Assembly: GCA_001442985.1 (NCBI GenBank)
Contig: LDYB01000018.1
Span: forward strand, 1-64,000
Reading direction: 5' to 3'
Source: Armatimonadetes bacterium DC
GTDB lineage: Bacteria; Armatimonadota; Fimbriimonadia; Fimbriimonadales; GBS-DC
DNA length: 64,000 nt
This document shows positions 26,137-34,705 of this stretch, one piece after another. Position numbers and translations under genes: made by a program. Positions within the stretch are counted from its first letter, which is position 1. Every line of letters begins with the position of its first letter. The notes beneath the pieces were generated by a model that made no database searches, had not been told where the DNA came from, and saw only the letters and a program-made list of their open reading frames with translations.

Positions 26137-28613
26137 GTTTCAATCCCTCACAGGTAGGCTACAAACCATACCAATACCCCAACGCAACGTGCCCTGAATG
26201 TAGTTTCAATCCCTCACAGGTAGGCTACAAACCCTCTCCTGCGAATGTCCCGCTTTTGAGCGAACCCGTTTCAATCCCTCACAGGTAGGCTACAAACTCC
26301 ATCGTGCGCTTGTCGAAATCCCGACTGCCGATATCGGTTTCAATCCTTCACAGGTAGGCTACAAACGCTGGGGCGCAATTTTGAGCGCTTCCTGCGCTAT
26401 CTGTTTCAATCCCTCACAGGTAGGCTACAAACAAGAGCGCCAGGCCCTCGTGATTACTGAGGGGTCTGGTTTCAATCCCTCACAGGTAGGCTACAAACAT
26501 CACAAACTGGAACACCTCTCGGAGGACGAAATCCGTTTCAATCCCTCACAGGTAGGCTACAAACGCGCTCATGCTTGTCAACGAGGGAGGTGAACCTCAG
26601 AAGTTTCAATCCCTCACAGGTAGGCTACAAACTCATCAGCCCCAGCATCTTATACGATCTGGGGTATGTTTCAATCCCTCACAGGTAGGCTACAAACGCG
26701 CAACTCCGCATCAAAGAAGAAGAAAAAGCCACGTTTCAATCCCTCACAGGTAGGCTACAAACTCGTAAGAAAAAATGGAACCCCCCGCCGTGAGAGGTTT
26801 CAATCCCTCACAGGTAGGCTACAAACTATCCAACGACCTCCTTCGGCTCGTAAAGCGAGCGTGTTTCAATCCCTCACAGGTAGGCTACAAACGGTTTTAG
26901 CCTGTTTGTTGGTGGCAGTATATTTGAGTTTCAATCCCTCACAGGTAGGCTACAAACGCGACGCTGGGAACTCCTCAACTTCGTCATCCGCAAGTTTCAA
27001 TCCCTCACAGGTAGGCTACAAACTGTTGCAGGCGTTGCGGGGCGCACATAGTCATCGTGTTTCAATCCCTCACAGGTAGGCTACAAACCGAGGCGGCTGC
27101 CCGCCTCGGCGTTACAAGGCAATAGTTTCAATCCCTCACAGGTAGGCTACAAACGCGCTCGCCAGCATTTAGTTCCCACAGATGGGAACGTTTCAATCCC
27201 TCACAGGTAGGCTACAAACCGCCGAGGACTACTGGGCGATCAAGCACAGCCCAAGTTTCAATCCCTCACAGGTAGGCTACAAACCTGCCGTGCAAGATTG
27301 TAAAACATCCGCGAACCATAGTTTCAATCCCTCACAGGTAGGCTACAAACCCAGCTGCAATCACCGCCGTTTTTCAAGCTGGTGAGTGAGTTTCAATCCC
27401 TCACAGGTAGGCTACAAACAGTTCCGAAACGACGCGGTATGAAATCACCCTGCGTGTTTCAATCCCTCACAGGTAGGCTACAAACCAGCGTGCGCCACGG
27501 ACGCCGCTGGGGCGGACGATACGGTTTCAATCCCTCACAGGTAGGCTACAAACACACACCTGCGAAGCATGCCTGTACCCCGAAATCGAGTTTCAATCCC
27601 TCACAGGTAGGCTACAAACCAGCAGAGGAGTTTGCAGTTTGAGCGTCGCTACATTCGTTTCAATCCCTCACAGGTAGGCTACAAACCGAAAATCCCCGAA
27701 AACCCTTGACTTTTTTTGTCAGGGTTTCAATCCCTCACAGGTAGGCTACAAACGGTGCAGAGTTTGCAGCCTTTGCGGACGACGAAGTTGGTTTCAATCC
27801 CTCACAGGTAGGCTACAAACGTTCTGCGCTCACGAGATCTTTGAGGGCTTCGAGGGGTTTCAATCCCTCACAGGTAGGCTACAAACGGCGGCGTTTCGTT
27901 TCCTGCAGGATTCGCGTTTTCGTTTCAATCCCTCACAGGTAGGCTACAAACCCGTATCGCGCAGCGCATTGTCGATGGCTTGCGCGTTTCAATCCCTCAC
28001 AGGTAGGCTACAAACCCCGCTCACATGCGTCTCTATACCTAATCAGCGCTTCGGTTTCAATCCCTCACAGGTAGGCTACAAACTATGGATTTTGTTCGCA
28101 TCCGACCAGACGGGTTTTAGTTTCAATCCCTCACAGGTAGGCTACAAACAGAAATATTATGAGTTTTTTGGGAGAAGAAAAAAAAGTTTCAATCCCTCAC
28201 AGGTAGGCTACAAACCATCAGACATCACCCCGCGCGTGGCGGCGTTGGACGAGTTTCAATCCCTCACAGGTAGGCTACAAACTTGTTCGCGGTCGAGGTC
28301 GACGGCGACGATGGGCAGTTTCAATCCCTCACAGGTAGGCTACAAACGGGATGGGAGTTCTGTATCGCCTGCCTTGGTCTGGGAGGTTTCAATCCCTCAC
28401 AGGTAGGCTACAAACGGAGACGCTGGCAGAATTGCTAATGCACCTAGATTTGTTTCAATCCCTCACAGGTAGGCTACAAACAGCCTCCAGGAAACCGAAG
28501 AAGCCTGTACCGTGACGCGTTTCAATCCCTCACAGGTAGGCTACAAACAAAATAGCCAAGTTCATTCAACAGTTCAAAGAACTGTTTCAATCCCTCACAG
28601 GTAGGCTACAAAC
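26137..28613 (-). CRISPR. CRISPR array, 38 repeats and 37 spacers, no adjacent cas genes
   Basis: The 30-bp repeat reads on the plus strand GTTTCAATCC...GGCTACAAAC; spacers are about 34-38 bp. The complement ends ATTGAAAC, the usual 3' end and 8-nt handle of type I/III crRNAs, so the transcript runs right to left. Agreeing with this, a consensus promoter lies beyond the right end (28700-28729) and a terminator at the left end. The fourth repeat from the left (26337) carries C-to-T (CCTTCAC), as expected away from the leader. No cas gene lies within the window on either side. Confidence 0.97.
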
Positions 28614-28944
28614 CAACCCGCCTTTTGCGGGTCGGTCCCGAAAATGAGTTCAAAACGGTTCCGATTGTCAAGGTTCGGGCGTTGCCCGTTGGCGGGTTTA
28701 TTATACCCCATCGGTGTCGGTGAAGTCAAGCTTTGGCGTCGATCGGACTCGGATTTGAACTCAAGGGGTGAAAAGCTGGCGATCGACGCCAAGTGGGTTT
28801 TTGGGGTACAGGATGTGGTGTGTGGTAGCGAATGCAACGCGCTACCTGTGGTGTATCGCTTCTCGGTTTGTCGTCGAACGAAGGGTTAGTCAAAAAATCG
28901 GGCAAAATGAGTTCAAAATTGGGTAAAAAGTCGCTTCTGGAGAA
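28614..28944. promoter_or_regulatory. CRISPR leader and upstream region with repeated motifs
   Basis: No gene. AAAATGAGTTCAAAA occurs twice in direct orientation (near 28643 and 28906), and TTTGAACTCAA once inverted (near 28754). TTGGCGTCGATC (28733-28744) is repeated inverted and perfect at 28781-28792. These are candidates for integration or regulatory sites next to the leader; the function is unknown. Confidence 0.55.
28700..28729 (-). promoter_or_regulatory. CRISPR leader promoter
   Basis: On the minus strand TTGACT (28729-28724), 18 bp, then TATAAT (28705-28700), with GGGG before the -10. Transcription would start near 28693, about 80 nt before the first repeat. Confidence 0.8.
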
Positions 28945-30168
28945 TCAGAGCCGTGCGAACCCCTCGCGCACCGCTTTCATCACCGCCGCGCCCGCGTCGG
29001 GACCGTTGAACGAGACCGTCGCCTCGTAGCCGCCCTTTTCGTACTCTTCGCGAGTGAGGATATAGCCAATCCAGTCGTTGACCAGCCCCACAGGGGCAAC
29101 ATGCCGAAAGCCGCGCTGTTGCCCCATCTGGCGCGCTTCCAAGCCCAGCGCGGTAATCGGCTCGCCCGGAAACCCCACCAGCGCCAGCGAATCCAGCCCC
29201 CCAAGGCTCACAGGCGTGGTGGGCGGAATCAGTTGCTTCACGAGGTCGTTCAGCAGCGCTTCGGGCACTTTGTATTCGCGCCCTGCCGATTCGTAAAACT
29301 GCGGATGGGGGCGCGCTTCGGGCAAGGAAACGCGGATTTGCGCCGTGCGCAGTTTCGGCGCTAACGGCTTCGTGTTGCGGAACAGGCGCAAGGCGTGGGT
29401 TGCCAGCTTCTCGCCGTAGAGGCGCACGCGCTCGTGGTCGTCTTTGCCCTCATCAGCCACGGGCGACACATCCCCCTGTGCGCCGTTCATGTAGAGCGCG
29501 ACGACGCCTTCGCCCAGCGCCGCTTCCAGACGGCTCTGAAGCACGCCCGGAAACTCGGCGGAGACCTGCATCATCGTGTGGGGGTAGATGGTGGGGTGCG
29601 CGGCGTAGATCACCAGCGCGGCGAGGGTGCGTCGGCGGGCGCTTTCGTCCACGCGCAACACGGTCATCGTGGGGTCGGTGATTTTCGCGCCCCGTCGGTT
29701 GCGATTCAGATTCGGCAACGCTTCGGCTGCCACGCTGAGACGCGCGGGGCGCATGCGGGCGCGCGCCTGACGAATCGCCTCCACGATCCGCTCGGTGGTG
29801 AACTTCAGAAACTCTGGCAAGAAGCTGCCCACCCCTGGCAGGGCGAATCGGGCGCGGGCGTTCAGCCCCATCGAGTCGGGCGCGCAGTGGGTGTGGCTCG
29901 CCGCCATAAAAAGCTGTTCGGGGCGCAGATTCGCCTCGCGCAAAACCGCCTCGGTCAGACTGGCAGGAACCAGCAGGTGATCCAGCGCGACCAGCACCAC
30001 CAGTTGATCGCCCGCCTGAAGCGCTAACGCCCGCGCATAGATCGGGTCATGCACGCCTGTGGGGGGCATGTTGAGCCGCGCCCCGTAGCCCCCCAGCTGG
30101 ATGCGAATCTTCTGAATATCGGGCGTGATGTCCACCCGACTCGCGCCTGCCAGCCACTGCCTTTGCAT
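28945..30168 (-). CDS. Neutral/alkaline ceramidase-like secreted-type hydrolase domain protein
   Basis: About 407 residues from the ATG at 30168. GASRVDITP, GGYG, GVHDPIYARAL and AASHTHCAPDS match the N-terminal domain of neutral ceramidases, where the histidines bind zinc. GAQGDVSP is the matching later motif. No signal peptide is present, and the C-terminal domain of true ceramidases is missing, so the substrate is open. TATCCT (30180-30175) ends 6 nt before ATG 30168, favouring a leaderless start; ATG 30174 and GTG 30186 are alternatives. The GH42-like gene lies 4 bp further upstream. Confidence 0.75.
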   Translation of the reverse strand: MQRQWLAGASRVDITPDIQKIRIQLGGYGARLNMPPTGVHDPIYARALALQAGDQLVVLVALDHLLVPASLTEAVLREANLRPEQLFMAASHTHCAPDSMGLNARARFALPGVGSFLPEFLKFTTERIVEAIRQARARMRPARLSVAAEALPNLNRNRRGAKITDPTMTVLRVDESARRRTLAALVIYAAHPTIYPHTMMQVSAEFPGVLQSRLEAALGEGVVALYMNGAQGDVSPVADEGKDDHERVRLYGEKLATHALRLFRNTKPLAPKLRTAQIRVSLPEARPHPQFYESAGREYKVPEALLNDLVKQLIPPTTPVSLGGLDSLALVGFPGEPITALGLEARQMGQQRGFRHVAPVGLVNDWIGYILTREEYEKGGYEATVSFNGPDAGAAVMKAVREGFARL

Positions 30169-30189
30169 ACGCATAGGATACCACACTTC

Positions 30190-33180
30190 TCACCACTTCA
30201 GCAGCACCGGCTCCAGCGGCTGGAGGGTGAGGGAGCCGTCCACCGTGCTGCCGTTTAGCAGGTTGGTCGCTTTGATAGGGTTGCCCTGCGGGTCTACAAG
30301 GCGCACGGTGAGGGGCTGGTGGGTGTAGTTGCACAGGTTCGCGAGGTAGCCGTTTTCGTAGGGCGCGGTGCGATAGGCGACACCCCACGCGGGTTGATCC
30401 ACATCGGGTTTGAGCAGGCGCAGGGGGCGCGCCACGCCCCATGTTTGCAGCTGTGGCTCCAGCTTACGCGCCAGCAGAACTGGGTCCTGCTCAATATTGC
30501 GCTCCAGCGTCTGGATGGGCGGGCGCGTGGAGCGACGCCTGCCGTAAAGGTCAAAGGTGAGCAGCGGCTCGCCCACCCCAATCAGAATCATGCCCCGACG
30601 CTGGCGCAGCTGATCCAGCGCGAAAACCGCCTCGTCCGAAAGGTACTGCACATTCGGGATAAGGATGCGCTTCACCGTTTCGGGCACGCGCCCCGTTATC
30701 AACTGGCGCTCCGTAACGAACCCCACCCTGACGCCCAGCATCGTGAGCGCGATATACAGACTGTCGCGCGGGATAATCTGCTCTGGTCCCTGCATAGCGA
30801 GGTCGGTTCGGGCGTGCAGGATATGAACTTCAAACGGCTGGTTCTGCAGGGCGGCGACATAGGGCGCGAGGCGGTTCAGGTCTAACGCCGTATGCGATAG
30901 CGCTTCCACAATCGCGGGGCGATGGAGCAGGCTCCCGGCGAAGTCGCTCTGCGGGTCGTCCGTGCGCTCCCACACCCAGAAGGTGGTCGCCGACATGCCA
31001 CGAATTGCGCCTTCCCACAGCACGGCGCGCGCGTGCGCGGGCGGCACACGGCGGCGCTCCCGGTCGGGAATGATGTGATTCTCCGAGTTGATAATCGGCG
31101 CGTCTTTCAGGGAGCGCTGAAAGTCATACGCCATCCAGTTGCGAATCCACTCGAACGCCCACGGCGCGTTCTGGTCGTGGATGTAGCTGTTGAAGGCGTC
31201 GTTGCCGTTCAGTTCGCAAAACGCGGCGAATCGCTCCGGGTCCACGCCCTGATAAAGCTCGCGGTCGTTCAGAAAAGTCCAGCTCATCAGCTTGGCGTGT
31301 TTGGGGATGTGGGGCAGGAACTCGGCGACGATTCCTGCGAGTTGCCGATGCCAGTCTGCCAGCGCGTCGGCATTGAATTCCAGCCACTCCGTGTAGGGGA
31401 TGCCTTCGGTGGGGATGGGGATTTCATCCCAGCTTTGATACTGCGTTTGCCAGCGACTGTTGAGCGTGATCAGCGTTTTGTGGCGGTTCTGGAGCCATCG
31501 CCGCCACGCCTGCTGATGCAAAGGCGATTCGGGCGACTCGCGGTTCACCGGCTCGTTGGAGAGGCAGAGGCTCAACAGCGCAGGCTGACGGCGCAACGCG
31601 GGCAACAGCACCGAGAGGTACTCGCGCAACACTGTCAGGCTTTCGGGCGCGAAGAGGCTGTATTTGATAAAGCCCTCGCGTGGCTGCTTCAGGTGGGGGT
31701 AGACCTGATAGACCCACTCCGGCATATAGTGGGGGCTGATGAGGAAGTCTATCTTCACATTCGCGCGGGCGGCGCGCTCAAAAGTGGGCAGGATGTCCTC
31801 CTCCAGCGCCTGACGGCTGATTTTGTTCGGCTCTGGCAGGAAGTCCCACACGCCGCGCTCGATTTGAATCAGATTGAAGCCCATCAGGGGGAACTTCTCG
31901 AGGTCGCGGCGCACCTGTCCGAAGTGTCCGAAGCCGACGAAGAAGACGGGGCGCCGCTGGCGCTGGCGCGCAAGAGGGTCTTCGGTGTCGGCAATCAGCG
32001 AGGCGTTTTGTATTGCCACGCGCGAGGTGATATAGCGCGGCACGGTCGGGAGCGTGCGGGCGCCCTGCAGGCATTCGCGCAGGGTGTTCTCAAGGCGCGC
32101 CGCCATCGCGTCCATCTCGTCCAGCTGGGCGAAGGCGCGCTCGATCTGACCCTTGCGCAGGTCGTCCGCCACATAGCCCACGAATTCCTGCAAAATCGTG
32201 AGGCTGGCTTGCGGGTAGGCGACATCCTGACCCTTGCGTCGAATCTGTTCCAGCTGCTGTTGCCAGCGCGGGAGCCGACCCTGAAGATTTTTGAGGCGCG
32301 ATTCGGCTTGCCGGCGGGTGAACACGGTAAGCGGATGCTCTATCGCGAGGGGCTGGTCGCCTGCGTGGAGGCTAACCCTCAGAGTCGTCTGGCTTTCGCG
32401 CGGTTCGGGGAGCCGAATCACGGCTTTTGAGGCGCCTGCGGGCAGGTTCACCCGCTGGCGGATGCGCTGGCGCCCCAGCTGGGCGCTCAGCTCGGCGTTT
32501 GGCAGGGGCTGGGGCGCGAAAATCTCCACTTCGGCTTGCCAGCTCCGCTCGGCGAGGTACAGGCGGCTGGGCAAAGGCGCAAACGCCATCAGCGGCTGGC
32601 TGATGGCTTCAGCGGGCACATAGGGCGTGGCATCAGGGTTTTCCTCTAACTTCACCGCGTCAATCCAGAGCGCGTCGGTGGGCGCTTCAATCACAATCAC
32701 GAGGTCAAACTGGGTTTCGTTCTCGCGTGTGGCAAAGGTGAGCGCGGCGGTTTTCCACTGGTCGTTGGTGTTTTCCAGCAGCAGGCGCACGCGCCAGTTC
32801 TGACCGCCGCCGATAAACCCCACGAAACTGGAGCGCGTCTTGTAGCGGCAACTGAGCGTGTAGACCGTGTTGGGCTTCACAGGCACACCGCCCTCATAGC
32901 GAAGCAGGGCATACTGCTCTGGCGCGAAGGGGGTGGTGCTGGTGAACTTCAAACATCGCGCCCCGACCGCGCCCGGCTCGGAAACGATTGCAACGGTCGC
33001 CTGCGTGTTGCGCACATCCCAGCTCCAGCCAGCGGGGAGGTTGTTCTGAACCTCTTCAAAACTGCTATTGCGCACGAGGTTCGGTTTCGGCGCGGGGTCT
33101 ACGGGGACAACTTGCACGGGGGGTTGAGCAAAGCACACTCCGATGGCGAGCATCCCGACAAGCGCGAAGACGGTTTTCAT
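30190..33180 (-). CDS. Secreted GH42-like beta-galactosidase family protein with carbohydrate-binding-like N-domain
   Basis: 996 residues. Signal peptide 1-19 (MKTVFALVGMLAIGVCFAQ). A beta-sandwich resembling a carbohydrate-binding module at about 35-180 (NSSFEEVQNNLPAGWSWDV). A coiled linker at about 290-370. A TIM-barrel at about 400-700 with MGFNLIQIERGVWDF and SLCLSNEPVN, the glutamate being the likely acid/base. A glutamine-amidotransferase-like trimerisation region at about 790-900. The fold suggests a glycosidase, but I cannot name the sugar. GAGGGAG precedes the ATG. It is followed by the ceramidase-like gene. Confidence 0.7.
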   Translation of the reverse strand: MKTVFALVGMLAIGVCFAQPPVQVVPVDPAPKPNLVRNSSFEEVQNNLPAGWSWDVRNTQATVAIVSEPGAVGARCLKFTSTTPFAPEQYALLRYEGGVPVKPNTVYTLSCRYKTRSSFVGFIGGGQNWRVRLLLENTNDQWKTAALTFATRENETQFDLVIVIEAPTDALWIDAVKLEENPDATPYVPAEAISQPLMAFAPLPSRLYLAERSWQAEVEIFAPQPLPNAELSAQLGRQRIRQRVNLPAGASKAVIRLPEPRESQTTLRVSLHAGDQPLAIEHPLTVFTRRQAESRLKNLQGRLPRWQQQLEQIRRKGQDVAYPQASLTILQEFVGYVADDLRKGQIERAFAQLDEMDAMAARLENTLRECLQGARTLPTVPRYITSRVAIQNASLIADTEDPLARQRQRRPVFFVGFGHFGQVRRDLEKFPLMGFNLIQIERGVWDFLPEPNKISRQALEEDILPTFERAARANVKIDFLISPHYMPEWVYQVYPHLKQPREGFIKYSLFAPESLTVLREYLSVLLPALRRQPALLSLCLSNEPVNRESPESPLHQQAWRRWLQNRHKTLITLNSRWQTQYQSWDEIPIPTEGIPYTEWLEFNADALADWHRQLAGIVAEFLPHIPKHAKLMSWTFLNDRELYQGVDPERFAAFCELNGNDAFNSYIHDQNAPWAFEWIRNWMAYDFQRSLKDAPIINSENHIIPDRERRRVPPAHARAVLWEGAIRGMSATTFWVWERTDDPQSDFAGSLLHRPAIVEALSHTALDLNRLAPYVAALQNQPFEVHILHARTDLAMQGPEQIIPRDSLYIALTMLGVRVGFVTERQLITGRVPETVKRILIPNVQYLSDEAVFALDQLRQRRGMILIGVGEPLLTFDLYGRRRSTRPPIQTLERNIEQDPVLLARKLEPQLQTWGVARPLRLLKPDVDQPAWGVAYRTAPYENGYLANLCNYTHQPLTVRLVDPQGNPIKATNLLNGSTVDGSLTLQPLEPVLLKW

Positions 33181-33206
33181 AGGGCTCCCTCGCTTTTAAA
33201 AGGGAA

Positions 33207-33282
33207 TGGCGCCCTCGGAGGGATTCGAACCCCCGACGCCCTCCTTAGGACGGAGGCGCTCTATCCACTGAGCTACGAGGGC
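33207..33282 (-). tRNA. tRNA-Arg (anticodon CCT)
   Basis: Cloverleaf with acceptor GCCCTCG/CGAGGGC, anticodon stem CCTCC/GGAGG and loop GTCCTAA, T-loop TTCGAAT, and an encoded CCA (33209-33207). Reads AGG. Confidence 0.95.
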
Positions 33283-33300
33283 GCAACTTCGGAGGTTTGC

Positions 33301-33376
33301 TGGCGCGCCCGGAGGGATTCGAACCCCCGACCTCAAGGTCCGCAACCTTGCGCTCTATCCCCTGAGCTACGGGCGC
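33301..33376 (-). tRNA. tRNA-Arg (anticodon GCG)
   Basis: Acceptor GCGCCCG/CGGGCGC, anticodon stem CAAGG/CCTTG with loop TTGCGGA, T-loop TTCGAAT, encoded CCA (33303-33301). The anticodon GCG reads CGC and probably CGU, unlike the ACG usual in bacteria. Confidence 0.93.
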
Positions 33377-33388
33377 ACGAACACAGAG

Positions 33389-33418
33389 ATTATACCCCAT
33401 TCCTGACGGCAATTGCAA
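33389..33418 (-). promoter_or_regulatory. Promoter of the two tRNA-Arg genes
   Basis: TTGCAA (33418-33413), 18 bp, GGGG then TATAAT (33394-33389). The first tRNA begins about 12 nt downstream. Confidence 0.8.
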
Positions 33419-33482
33419 GGGGTTGTGAGGGCGTTCAAAAAAAAAATCGTCTCCTGTGCCCCTTGTCGGTTCGCGGCGGCGC

Positions 33483-34637
33483 TCAGCTCACCACAGGCAG
33501 CAACCGCAACGAGTGGGGCGTATCGGGTTCCTCGTCGGGGCGATGGACAATTTGATAGAGGCTATCGCGCTCCACAGGTTCCCGCCCTGCCTCCCGAATC
33601 AGCCGAATCAGGGCTTTACGGGTCAGCACCTGCTGGCGCACGCCCGGCGCGTCGTCCTGATAGACAATCTCATACTCATGCACTGTGCCGTCCACATCGT
33701 CGGCGCCGTACCAGAGTGCAATCTGCGTCACGGCGGGCGTGTTCATAATCCAGAACGATTTGATGTGGGGGAAGTTGTCCAGCATCAGGCGCGCGACGGC
33801 GATATTGCGCAGGTCGTCGTCGCCAGAGGTGTGGGGCAGGTGTTCCAGCTCCGTGCCCTCGGGGTGAAACGCCAGTGGGGTCATCGCGAGGAAATGCCCC
33901 GTCTCATCCTGCAGTTCACGCAGGCGAACGAAGTGTTCCACGCGCTCTTCAATCGTTTCGCCCATGCCGTAGAGCAGGGTGGCGTACTGTTTCAGCCCGG
34001 CGCGGGCGATTTCGCGGGCAATCTCCATCCAGCGGGCGCCGTTAATCTTTTTGGGGAACAGCTCCGCGTGAATGCGGTCGCTCAACACCTCAATCCCCCC
34101 ACCGGGCACGCTCCCCAGTCCCAACGCCTTCATCTCTGCCAGCACTTCCGCAAGCGGCTTGCGGGCGACCCGTGCAATCTCCTCCCACTCCACCGCAGTG
34201 AACGCCTTGATATGCACTTCAGGGCGCTCTTCTTTGACGGTGCGGATGAGGTCTAAATAATAACTGTACGGCAGGCGCGGGTTCACACCCCCCACGATAT
34301 GCACTTCAGTGATGGGCACATGCTTATAGGCGCGCAGGCGCTCACGCACCTCGTCCATCGTGAGGGTATAGGGTTTGGGTCCGCCCTTTTTCGCGTAGAA
34401 AGAGCAAAACTTACAGCCCTTGTTGCAGATGTTGGTGTAGTTGATATGCTGATTGCGGATGTAGTAGGCGCGGTTGCCGTGCAGGCGCTCGCGCACGATA
34501 TTCGCGAGATACCCCACGCCCGTCAGGTTCGGCGTGCGATAGAGCAACAAGCCATCTTCATAACTCAGGCGTTCGCCATTAACGACTTTTTCATACAGGG
34601 GCATCAGCTCGCGCCCCAGAATAAACTCGACATTCAT
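33483..34637 (-). CDS. mqnE: Aminofutalosine synthase (radical SAM)
   Basis: 384 residues from the ATG at 34637 (GGAGG upstream, TATAAT at 34659-34654). The cluster motif C71-x3-C75-x2-C78 lies in CNKGCKFC. VHIVGGVNPRLPYSYYLDLI, VPGGGIEVLSDRIH and MNTPAVTQIALWYGADDVDGTV are typical of MqnE rather than MqnC. It joins SAM to a chorismate-derived enolpyruvyl benzoate, an early step of futalosine menaquinone synthesis. No other mqn gene is in the window. Ten A at 33437-33446 give a T-run downstream but without a clear stem. Confidence 0.92.
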   Translation of the reverse strand: MNVEFILGRELMPLYEKVVNGERLSYEDGLLLYRTPNLTGVGYLANIVRERLHGNRAYYIRNQHINYTNICNKGCKFCSFYAKKGGPKPYTLTMDEVRERLRAYKHVPITEVHIVGGVNPRLPYSYYLDLIRTVKEERPEVHIKAFTAVEWEEIARVARKPLAEVLAEMKALGLGSVPGGGIEVLSDRIHAELFPKKINGARWMEIAREIARAGLKQYATLLYGMGETIEERVEHFVRLRELQDETGHFLAMTPLAFHPEGTELEHLPHTSGDDDLRNIAVARLMLDNFPHIKSFWIMNTPAVTQIALWYGADDVDGTVHEYEIVYQDDAPGVRQQVLTRKALIRLIREAGREPVERDSLYQIVHRPDEEPDTPHSLRLLPVVS

Positions 34638-34705
34638 ACGCGCCTCCGTAAGGATTATACCTGATGGGGTAGGAGTCGCGTCCATCAGAGGGAATTAAAC
34701 AGGGC

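Noticed and set aside
27687-27723. CRISPR spacer with TTGACTTTTTTTGTCAGG as a possible self-target of the porin promoter (14231-14250)
   Set aside because: Only a short T-rich stretch is similar and bases differ; no real protospacer match.
26381-28406. Plus-strand frames with repeated SFNPSQVGYK or FQSLTGRLQT
   Set aside because: They are translations of the CRISPR repeat, not proteins.
33437-33446. Ten A as a terminator for mqnE
   Set aside because: The T-run exists on the minus strand but I see no stable stem before it.
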